Assembly: GCA_013339685.2 (NCBI GenBank)
Contig: CM023489.1
Location: 67,745,039-67,809,038, forward strand
Source: Hyalomma asiaticum
Taxonomy: Eukaryota > Arthropoda > Arachnida > Ixodida > Ixodidae
Direction: 5' to 3'
Length of the DNA: 64,000 nucleotides
Shown here piece after piece: positions 12,101-24,100 of the stretch; within the stretch, counting starts at the first letter, position 1, and every line of letters begins with the position of its first letter. The position numbers and the translations under genes were made by a program. Below the pieces are notes generated by a model. That model made no database searches and was not told the origin of the DNA. It was given only the letters and a program-made list of their open reading frames with translations.

Positions 12101-15100
12101 AAGTTCGATGCGTGATGTATAAAAGACGGCGCGTCCCAACGATGAGCAGCTTTTCCACGGCGGATGCTGTTTCTTACGCTTTGGAGAGGAAAGTGGGGCC
12201 CGCAGAGCTTCAGCCTTGATTCGTGTTACCGTTCGCATACTCACTCCGGTGAGTTCGGCGACAGTCCGGCACACAGAATTCGTCGACAGCTCGGGCTCAC
12301 GGCGCCTTACTCCAGCGTAGACGTTGCAGATAACCTGCTTCGTTTGCTTGGAGACCCACTTCTTGTCACACTTAGCGTATAGCCTCCTCGGAGAACTAAA
12401 AGGAGAGTTCGCGGCCGCACACGGTATTGCCGGCACCGGGGACGCCATGTTTACTGCAAGAGCAAGCAGCAGACGCAGCAGGCGTGCGGAAAACGTGGTG
12501 CCGTCCAAGAAATAAAAAAGGAAAAAAAAACTAGGGCGAACGATAACTTCTTTTCCATGAACAGCTTCCCATACTTGTTCTATCCTTATAATGAAGAACG
12601 TTTTATTTATTCGGGCCAAGTAGCCATTAGAATCAGAAAATAAAATAGGTACTATTTCCTGGCGCGCGCGCATGCAGGCAATTCGGCTCTGTAGCTTCCA
12701 CAGTGCTGTCAAGGAAAGCTGTCGCCGAGTGTACCGGTAGTGCGTATGCTGAGCAACTTCATAATTTTTAAGAGCTCCGCTCCGCCGTAGTCCGAGAGCA
12801 GAAAGAAAGCCTATGATCGCGAAAGAGTGCGCTTGCACTTTTATATGAAAATCACCGCATTTGCACGGACACTTTTCTTGTGCTCATGTAAACCCTCTGC
12901 CCAGAGCCACATAACGGCAGATGCGTTTCGTAGCAGAGCTTAGATGGCTGTGGTGTAGCAAGGGGGTCCGAAAGGAAACCATGCTTGAAGATAAGGGAAA
13001 GAGGACGGGAGAGGGTGAAGCGTACCGTAGGCCCGTGGTGTAGCAAGGTGTCTGAAAGGAAGATGAGGTTGAGTAGGACGCGCCGCCGAGGGTGCGCCCG
13101 CTAGCGGGAGCAATAACGCTCCTATAATAGAGAAGCCTCAGACAGCAATTGTGACGGGCGCTGAAGCACTGAATCTGCGCCGTGCGCAAGGTCTGCGCGA
13201 AACACAATGCCAATATTGTCCGCCACTATAGGGCGGCGCTGTGTTCGCAGGTACTGGAGGGCCGGAGCTGCGGCGCTTGCGCTTGCGACGGCCTAGCGGA
13301 TCCCACGCATCGCCGGCTTCACTCTCGCAAAGGCTAAATATGAAACGTATTTTTTTTACCTCTCCTTAAGGGTGACCGATACCATATGGTGTTCGCAGTG
13401 CTCTTCCGCCACTAGGGGCGGCGCTGTGTTCGCAGGTACTGGAGGGCCGGAGCTGCGGCGCTTGCGCTTGCGACGGCCTAGCGGATCCCACGCATCGCCG
13501 GCTTCACTCTCGCAAAGGCTAAATATGAAACGTATTTTTTTTACCTCTCCTTAAGGGTGACCGATACCATATGGTGTTCGCAGTGCTCTTCCGCATTCAA
13601 AGGCTCAATTGATGTCATGAAGCGGGGAGCTGGCCCGTGATATTATAGAGGAAGAGAGAGAGACCACAGGCGGCAGACATGGGCCTTGACAATGGCTTTT
13701 ATGACAGTTTTTGAAAAAAAGTATAATCAAGCGTTCATAAGGAGTGTTTCGCTATCCAATTGTTACAATCGTCGGTAGAACCCAATAAGCTTCCCGTAAA
13801 TGGTTCTCCCATCTAGTGGTTATGACAACTGTACTTCCGACCACGCGGGTTAAAGTTGTGCTTGACCAAGTGATGTTTCTTTATTTGTTCATTCTCGCCT
13901 GCATGACGACTACAGCTACACTCTAAACCAAAATTGGGCAAATGTGGACTAGCTGTGTACATTTAGACCATGGGTTGAACGGTTTAATCCATAGGACCAA
14001 ATTTTGCGCTAGTGCGTGCTGTGCGCAAAAGCTCTCTACGAAATATACTAATGGATGGACTAGAAAGCGCTCATTGGCCTGGGTTAGATCGTGTGCTTCC
14101 GCGCTGCCTGGCCTCGCCATTGTTCGAGTGGTTCAGGGTGAATTTAGACGGTTGTTTCACATGTAGACAACGCAAAAGCGCGCGAACCATCGCCGTCACA
14201 AGATCATACATCGATTGTGCGAGGCTGCATAGCATCACGTTGTTCGCGGCACTGACAGGACTGCTCGTGCGTTTGGTTGCCACTCGCTCGGCTGCCGTCT
14301 CAGGCACCCGGTGAGCTCTCGGCGGCGCAAGAAAAAGGAACGTCGCCTTCCTGTGCAGGAAATACTGTATGCATCGAGGAATAAAGTGCAGTTCGAATTG
14401 AGTGTTTCGCCTCGTGCGACGACCACTGTCCAGCAGCTAGCGCGAAGGCGAGCGCCGATACCTGGCAGACAGAAGCAACATGCGGCCGCCGGCGCACTGC
14501 TGCGACTGCATTGTACCCTAACCACAAGCCGTCTCGTTCGTAGTGGGTGGAGTAAGTACACCCCATCTTAGCCGCGACACTGACGATGAGACCTGTTCTT
14601 CATTTGTGTGCCGAATAACGACCGTAAAAATAACACAGGTTTGCGTATTTTGTAAGCGCCGGTGATCGTTTGTTGTACAGGCAATGCTGTACAACAAACG
14701 ATCAATCGAAGTCGTCCCTAGGCATTGTCCGTACAATGTGGTACGGGCAGTGCCTAGGGACGGCTTCGGCAAGAAGGTATACCAGCGGGGCAACTATATC
14801 CATCGCTTGAAACCTAAAGGCACCGGCGCAACCAGACGACACAGAAGGAGAGACAAGGACACACGAGCGCTCGTGTGTCCTTGTCTCTCCTTCTGTGTCG
14901 TCTGGTTGCGCCGGTGCCTTTAGGTTTCAAGAATGTACCAACTTGCCCAACAAGAGGTTTTGATGAAGTATATCCATCGCGTTTCTTTGCCGCCGTGGTT
15001 GAATGTTCGCCGTGTGTTCGTGTGTGCTCGGGGGCGTTTTATGAGCTTGCGCATGTCACTGCGAACGCGCGTTCGCTTCAATCCATGAGGTGCTAGCTAC

Positions 15101-18100
15101 TAATTGAAATTCGCTAATTAAAAAGGCGCTGACTATATGGTGGGTTTAGTTCAGTACATATGTGTGGTGCACGGTTACCTAAGGGCCTACGCTAACCGCG
15201 CAGCTGTTCTGTGAATATTTATTTTGTAAGCGCGCTGAACAGGAACTTACCACCGGCACCACGTGTGAGGTCAACGTTTGTGGGTATATGTACCCGATGA
15301 TCGGTACACGGTTGAGTTAGGCTAGTCGCCTGCTGTGATATGCTTGCGTGTAAGTTTGCGTGTGTGCCTGTGTGATGTTCCTTTGAATGAATGGGAGTCT
15401 GTATATGCGATATTAAATGCTGACAAAGTGTGTATACGTGATACAAATGCTGATAAACAGAATGAGAATGTGAGGGCAATGGAAGCCTCAATTTTTCCTT
15501 TTTCCGGCTGGCCAAAACTAGCTCAACAGTTAGTCTGCATGGAGTGCTTTGCCGAGGACAACTTTTAAACCATCCCCTCCCCCCCCCCCCCACCGTGGGG
15601 ACTTCAGGGTACTAAAGAAAGCTTCAGGCATCTCCACGAAGTGAGCCATGACGAGTGAGCGAAGCTGGGGATCGTTGTGTGTTACTGTAAATCACCCGTG
15701 ACAATGCCCACTCATGCGTGTAAATTAGTGACATGTGTGTATATTTACACACGCGTTGTCATTTATGCTCCTGGTCTTTATGAGATTGCTGCGCTCCCAC
15801 GTGGTCGATCGTGCCTAGCTCCGTTTTAATCTAGTCTTGGTTCCTAAAGCTTGAACCGCCGGTGATAGTCTCGCAGTTAGTCCAAAATTCATCCAAAATC
15901 TATGGAAGCCCACTTACGCCCCGAAGGGACCAACAGCATGCCCCGTTTCCTTCATTTTGGTTTAGAGTGTACAATGGCGCTGGCTAAGGAAGATTGTTTC
16001 TATGTAAAATTGACACTGGCAAACACAACGTTTAGTGGTGCCTTTATATTGTTTTTCTTTATTTAAATCACATCACCGGCTCCTACATCGGAATTTTCTG
16101 TAAGGGGAGGTTTGTGTTTCATATGGCGCCTTTTAGAATTCAATAGGGCCCCGCCATGGTGGTCTAGTGGTTATGGCTCTCGGCGGCTGATCCGAAGGTC
16201 GCGAGATCAAATACCTGTCCCTGCGACTGCATTTCTTTGGACGCGAGTTGTTGAGGCCCGTGTACTATGCGATGTCAATGCACGCTGAAGAACCCTAGGT
16301 GGTCGAAATTTCCGATGCCATCCACTACGGCGTCCCTCGCAGTCATATCGTGCTTTTGGGACGTAAAACTACGGAAAAAAGCCAATCCCGCAGGCTAATT
16401 CTTCCTTTTCCCCAATGACATCCATCATTGCTACGCGAGTCTACTAAGTTTGTGGCACAGTCTCGGCAACCACAGTAAGCTCATGAATGCCGGGCAAATC
16501 GTAAGCGCGGAGTGCCCTGTCGATGTGTAACCTTCCATCGCGTTGTAACGCTTCTGCCATACATGAATGAGCAAGCGTACAGGTGTGAATGGTATAAAAG
16601 AACACAACACGCAGTGTTCAATGTATTGGTACAGCATGAGCAAGGCGAGAAGGGCGAATACGATGTTAAGTGCATGGTGCAGCAAAATGAGGCCATCATT
16701 GCTTAAATAACATCTCGGCCTCTCGGAAACATTCGTGCTTCAACCATAGCAATGTGAAGGGCGAAGAGCATTCCTGTGACAACGCAGTAGGATGGATTGT
16801 AGATGAACCCATGGTCTTTTTTCCGTGTCGCCCTTAGAGCACGCGCACGTGAGCGGAAGCGACGTGACGCGAGCACCGCGCACGCGCACACCTAAGAAAC
16901 GTAAAAATGGTAGTTTTTCCAATTTCAAGCCGTACAGTGGGATCCTCCCGCACCGGGGGATACCGTGAGAGCCTTAATTCATACCCAGACGGGTGGAGTA
17001 GAACACCTTCCCTTACAATTCCCTCTGTCTTTCATGGCGATCTCTTATCTTGCTTTCTCACTGCATTACCTGCACAGGGTAGTCCCTTAAAGGGATCCTT
17101 CAAAACATTTTGATCATCGTAAGTGAACGTCGCTGGTGACAATTGGAGCCATCCCTGAACACAACCAAATATTATTGCACTGCCTGCAGCACAAAATGAG
17201 TAGCTTAGTTTGAAATACACTTGAAAAGCCCACATTCTTTGAAAAATATAACGCCACTGTGCTGGTACGGAAAGCATATATAACTTAAGAACTATAGTGG
17301 CCTTCTTTGCCGATGCAGTCAACGCTGATGCCGCGTGGCAGCGCCACGTGCTCACTGTGACCCTCGCGGTACGAGTGCCGGAAGTGCTGAAGCGCGCAGT
17401 CGCAGCTTCGTGCCCCTTCTAGATGCGAAGCATCTTATGGTCGGGGCTATGTCCCTCCCTCCAAATGCCGTGTGGCGTCCACACCCACACTGCGCATGCA
17501 CATCCTCCTCCCCCTCCTCTCCTTGTCTCATCTCCCCTCTCGGCGTACCTCCTTTCCTGTCCGAACGGCGCGCGTTGACTGTGGAAACGCTTTCTTCAAT
17601 GAACGCTTTACCAGATCGCAAGGAACGAGAACGCGCCCTCGCCGTCGAGGGACAAGGCTGGCGCAAGCAGCGTCTGCTAGCGTCAAACCGGTGCAGACGC
17701 CGCGCCTAGTCCGTGGCACCGGCGATCGGCTGCGGCGGCGCCGCAGCCACGCCTAGTCCAACCGATGAAAGCGCGATGTGCATCCCGCGTGCTGCTTCGC
17801 ATCGCCCCATGGTCCCATTTAGCGGGAGATGGTGTAATTTATTTTCATCCATCTCTGTGTAGCTTCCAGCGCACTCATCGCGGTGAGAAGAAAGTGAACC
17901 CGCCCGGGCGGAGGGACACCTTGACTTTCGCCTTTCCACGGCTGTCTAGTGGGCATTGTACTCTGTGCTGATCAGAGGGTCGCGCGATCGCATCCCGGCG
18001 TCGGCGGCTTCATTTTGATGGTGGTGAAATTTTGAGGCTCGTGTGCTCTTCCTTGTCAGTGCACGTTAAAGAACCCCAGGTGGTCAAAATTTCCAGAGCC

Positions 18101-21100
18101 TTCCAAACGAGGCGGACTATCGGAAGAAAATCTACGGCGTCTCTTCCACGCTTTCTCATGAGCCATATCAATTACGTAGCTGTAGCTCACCCCTGGACCA
18201 AAGGAGATGAAAACAAGCTTAATGTGATCATTCGAAAGAGTATCAAACAGGTACTTGGGCTCCCCATTCAAACCAACACGAAGAAACTTTTGGCACTAGG
18301 CCTGCATAACACTTTTAATGAGATTGTCGAGGCGCAGAAGCTAACCCAGATAGCTCGACTCTCCTCGACTGAGGCGGGACGGCAACTGCTGGCCTACCTC
18401 AAAATAAGCTCTTCAGTCATCAACCAAAGAGAGTGCACGCTGCCGTCAGAGCTTCGAGAACATCTCATCGTTCCCCCGCTCCCACGTAATATGCACCCGC
18501 AATACAACCCCGGCCGACGTAAGGCTAGAGCAGCCGCCCTCCACAAAACGGCTGCTGCAATGCCCGAATCGGTAGCTTTCGCGCCGCTCAATACGTCAAC
18601 TTCAAGCACTTCGTCGCAGCCGTTACATCGCTGCAAGGCGAACACCTGACTTCTGTAACACTCCCCAACACGGATGCAGGCCGCGCAGAATAGGTAGCGA
18701 TAGCATTAGCTCTGGCGACTACGGATCGCACAACGGTCTACACAGACTCCAAAGCCGCAGCTCAGGCCTTTCGCGCTGGCTCGGTTTGTAAAGAGGCCGC
18801 CCGCGTGCTCTCGCGTGCAACGTGGGCTGATACTAAACAATTGATCTGGTTTCCCGGCCACGTGGGCCAAGATGCCCACCCCCTCGTCCCTAACGCCAAA
18901 CGAGCTAGCTCACTCCCAGGCGCGAGACCTTACTCGCCGCGCCAGGAATGAGGGCGGCCCGAGGCCCAAGGGCGAGCCATGGCGGCCGGACCCACTCCTA
19001 ACGTACAACGAAATTTGTCAGCACTACCGCCTTGAGCGCAGAAAGTTTCCTCTACCTCACCCTCATCTAACGAGACCGCAAACCCTCACTTTACTACTGT
19101 TGCAAACAGGTGCTTACCCTTCGCCCATCTCTTATTCACGATTTATTAGTGAAATACAGCCGGGTTGCCTTCGATGTGGGCTCCCGAGATGCAATTTGCA
19201 GCATATGCTGTGGCAGTGCCCCATGCTGCGCGCGGCTGCAGGGTGTCCAGCCTCGGAAAAATGGACCGCACTCCTCACCAGTCCACAAGAGGACGACCAA
19301 CTTCGGGCTGTCCAGAGAGCCCACGACCTGGCCGCCGAGTTCCGCCTCCCGGTCCCGTCGTGGACGCGGCCCGCGGACGAGACCCCTTAGGGGGTCTCGC
19401 TCTTCTCAGGACCAAATAAAGTTCAGTTCCGTTCCGTTCCATCCATTACGGCGTCTCTCATAATCATAGCTGGTTTTGGGACGTCCAACCCCAGAAATCT
19501 ATCAACCCCTCAGAGTTAACGCTCTTCTTCCTCGTCTCTAAAGCATTTGAAGAGCTTTTGTTTTAGCAGGCAATTCATGGTGCAATAAGCACCTTAAGTG
19601 ATGTGATTTAAGGATTAATTAGAAAAACGCTGCAGGGCCCCTCTAAGAATGTTCCTCGGATTTTTCTTTTTCTTTTCTCGTGCAGGCATTTGATGCTGAA
19701 GCTCAGGTTGCACGATGCGGACGTGGTGAAGCTGTTCCGAGCGCTCGAAAGCAACCGCACCGTCTCTGTTCTTGACTTGCTTTTCATAACCTTCTGGAGG
19801 AGGACTGCCAAGGCGCTGGTACAGCTGGTCGAGCGAAACCACAAGTTGGTCTCAGTGACTGTCAGTGTCGACGACAAGAACGTTGACGTTGATTGCGCGG
19901 TCCAGATTCGTTACATCTGCCGTGAACTGAAGGAAGCCCTTGCTGGTAACCGCCTCATCATGGATGTAACCGCTCTCGTACAACGTTCCCAGCTACACAG
20001 CTTCCCCGACATCAAGCATGTGCTCGGGCGTAACACGGTGAGCATTCCATTTTAAGTTGTTTTCATATTTCTTTAGAGACCTTTCCCTGCCATTAGTCAA
20101 TTGTAATCCTTCTCTAACAGCAAATGAAGCGCATATATCATCAGTGACGTCACACAGGTTCTCCTGCGTACCACACAAAAGAAATTAACCGATTGAAGTG
20201 ACAGGTGGCAAATGATCAATGCAAACAAAACCGCTTGAATGACGGCAATGTAAAAAAGCATCCGCACTTTTTCCTGCAAAGTCCTGCAAAGTAAACGCAG
20301 CCTCGTTTGAAATAGTGTGCAGCAAAGGAAATACCTCAGATTAACAACAACATCCGACCATATGGGCAATGCGTGTTAATTATGTCTTTTCAAGTTCACT
20401 AAGAAAATGCTCTTTCTTGGAACCGTACCTGGGGATGGCACGAAATAATGTCAAAATTTTGGCTACACATCTTTTGATTAGGCCTGTTCTAGGTAATAAC
20501 ATCGCATGGTTTGCGCACACTGAAACTGAGGTATAAAGTAAAAAGTCGGAAGCATTTAGAGAAGGCCAACTTGGTTTATATTCGTACAAAATACCGTTGC
20601 AGCGATTCACCTGCCTTTTTACTAACAAAATCAAGGATTACAACTTTACCTATTCTAGCGAAGCGAGCTCGCATAAAATCACTTCACCAGATATTTAAGG
20701 AAGACTCGTAATAGACGCTTCATCATACTTTACCTTTCGTAAATCTATCCTTAGCCCGTTATAATCATCCATGCACATTACAGTAGTCCTTTTGTAGTAA
20801 TGATAGTTCCGGGTTATCCCTTTTTTCTTGGCGTGTTGTTCGTCAGCGGAGTGGCCTGGATGACCCAACTGGCGGTGTGTCACACAACAATTTTTAAGCT
20901 ATTCAATGATCGAGCAAGTAGTTAGGAAAACCTTTAGTGTACTTATATTTCGTTCAAGTTCCATCAACAAAACCGTACGTAAGGTTTATTTCCCTTTTTT
21001 AAATAAGATTTCGGTAATTCGCACAGCTATGTACCTGAAGTTCACCATTTATCCGACTTGCTCTTTTTGTCTTACCTAACCATTTCGGCGTGTTTTAGAT

Positions 21101-24100
21101 GCGAATCAGCTTATGGTCGGGGCTATGTCACTCCCTCCCTCCCTCCATCCATCCAGCCGCCGTGCAGCGGCCACACCGCACTGCGCATGCGCATCCTCCT
21201 CCCCTCCTCTCCTTGTCTCATCTCCTCTCCTCTCCGAACGGCGTGCGTTGACAATGGAAACGCTCTTTCTCCGATGAATTCTTTATCAACTTGCAAGGAA
21301 CGAGAACACGCCCTCGCCCGTTCGAGACAACGCTGACGCAGTCCGCGTCTCCTAACGTCAAACCGACGCAAACGCGACGCCTAGTCAAGCCGATGCAAAC
21401 GCGGTGTGCACTCCCCGTGCTGCTCAGCATTGCCTCATGGTCCCATTTAGCGGGAGATGGTGTAATTTTTTTTTTACCTAGGAAGACTGCTGCGCTTGTC
21501 TTTAGTTGTGTAAAGCTTATAGCTTTTCTGTGATGGCATGCCCATCTGCTGATGTCGCAGCATGAGACTAGCAGCGTTGGAAATATTGATATCCTTATAT
21601 GGAGGAATAGGTATAACGCTATATCGACAGGACGCAGACAAGAGGGAACACTCAACATATAAACATGTCCTTTTCAAGTCCATATATGGAGGCATGTGTG
21701 GACGCCTACTAGTGACGTCCTAGAAACTCGACTGACAATAGACGATGTAAAAGACGTTTCATGTGATTCAGACCTTGCGGCCGCGCTGTTTACTAACTAC
21801 ACATAAATAAATGCCACAGGATGCGGGGCGCCTAGAGGAAAGATACGAACTCCTGTATACATATGTCGACCATCCAGTATGAGGTATTTTATATCTGCTC
21901 TTACATCGCGTATTGAACAATGTCTCTATGCCTGTTAACTACCATCTTTGGCTCGTAACCTGAGATTTATATCACATGTTTACAGCTACCTAGCGTGAAC
22001 ATGGCTCCAGTTCTGGACTGCCAGACATCAATACATTCTTTCTCATCCGTGCTCAGCATGCTCTCCTTTTTGTTCGAGGCCATCTTCGTTCCAAACAGCG
22101 CCGTGCTTTTGTGGGCACATTTTCGTGAAATGATCTCATGCGAAATCGCACAGGTTTTCTTCGAACAGTAGCTGCGATCCGACCAACGCATTCAGGGGCG
22201 GCTCGCTGAAGCTTCGCGCAACTAATGTTACTGGCTAGTTGAAGCAGCTAAGTTTGGCTTGACAGAGAGGAGCGTAGGAGCACGAATGGGATGCCTGTGG
22301 GGCATAGGCATCTTTCAGGGTTATTTGGCACAAATAAGAGCTTTTAGAGTCTCACATCTTAGCAGTCGTAAGTTCTCCTCTGTTTAGGTGCCTGAAGGAA
22401 CCCGAGGTTGGACAAAGCCGTACCCGAACCGGAATTTAGGCCAGAAATGAACCTGAACCGATAGTCCAAGAACAATCCTAACCCGGAACAGAACCTCTAC
22501 TGAAAGGAATACCGGTTCTTGGTTCATATCGAAACAATTCAGGTAGAAACATTGCAGCAGTTTGGCGCGTCTCATTGCTTGGATGTGTTCCAACGTATCT
22601 TTCTGCTGTCCTTTACCTGGTAGTTTATTTGGTTCATTTTGTCGTGCACGTGTTTCTTTTTCTACGCGATCTCCTGCGAAAGTTAACGGAATTCAGGATG
22701 CACAAGCGGAGCACGAAATCGCATTGTTTTCGGCGCGAACAGCTACGTATACCTAAAGCAACAACAAGCTTTGTTGCCAAAAGACGGTGCGAAACTGTTC
22801 CTGCGATTTCCGTTTATTCAGTGCTGAACGATGAATCTTACCCGACTTCGAAAGTATGGTTCCTCTAACATCCGTGTAAAGTGCCGCTGTTTAGACATTT
22901 CACTTTTTTCTGTAATGAATAATGAAAGGCAACCGAGCAAGGCAAGATCGTCAACGCGTACTCAGTGATGTACGCGTCTACGATCCGCGTGAGCTCGCTA
23001 TGCAGTGCAGCGGTTATAATATGGCTGTCTCTGATTTTTCTTGCCGTGTTCTCACTGATATTTACACAATAACATCTATTTCTGCTTCCGATGCACAAAC
23101 GGTCCTTTCGTCTTCTGAGGGAACTTCATATGCATTCGGCTCAACATACCAGAAAAAATTAACTAGAATAAAAGAATTTCGCAAATTAGAATACAGAATA
23201 TCTAGGGCTGCATCCTCAATGCTTCAAAGACAGAAGGGCTCCTTGCCGTCGGCTGACTGCCTCTGCTTTCGTCTAGCGTTACGGTTGCCTGAAATCTTTC
23301 ATTGCAAACAAATTGTACGGTTGTGGGAATGAGGATTTTTGACGCCGAATAGAAGAGTGACAGGAGCGAACGGAACCGAATAGTGAGTACACTTTCTTTT
23401 CGAATAATTCTCGTATGTTCAACAGCTCTTCATACAATAAAAGTGTATCAACGTTTACGTTGCCATATTCGCAACTGCACCATCGAAGGCGCAAACACAG
23501 CATCAGGAGGAACTAAGCCGACGCGTCTTATCCAGTGAACTGTTCAGGAAACACAAGCCGTCCGTGTATAGCCGGTAAAGTCGCGCTCCACGTGAGACGT
23601 AGCTCGCTTCGCTACATCGTACTAATGTTTGCTGCCCTTCATATATTATCATCCTGTCCGCGCCCACTGCAGGGAAAGGCCTCTCCTATAGATCTCATTT
23701 TCATTTCATTTATTGCACAACAATGGTAGTTACAATTGGGGATTATACAGATACAGAGGGAGGTCCCAAAGTCAACAGACTGTACAGGGGACCTCCCATA
23801 AGGAATGAGTAACAAGAGTATGTACAACGCAGCTAAATAGAACACAAACTAAACACTGTAACAAAAGAAGCATAACGCTACCTTGATTTGATTATAAAAA
23901 AAGGGCTAAAAAAGTGGTGATGATGAAATGATAATGCTGAGTGCAAGTAACATCGCAGGTTGAACTTGAATGTGTGGAAATTAGAGAGAGTCTTAATATC
24001 GCATGGTAATGAGTTCCAGAGTTGTGTGGCTGAGAAGTAGTGACTGCATAATCGTTCTGGTTTCGGTAGATCTATTGCTGGAAGCGAACGGTAGACAAGA

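Noticed and set aside
11924..12838. Longest single open frame outside the Penelope element (304 codons, minus)
   Set aside because: Only the stretch at about 12448-12180 resembles a known family; the rest has an unstructured composition. Treated as a fragment.
22922..23332. 136-codon plus-strand frame
   Set aside because: No motif, no good splice sites, and it lies in an intron among transposons.
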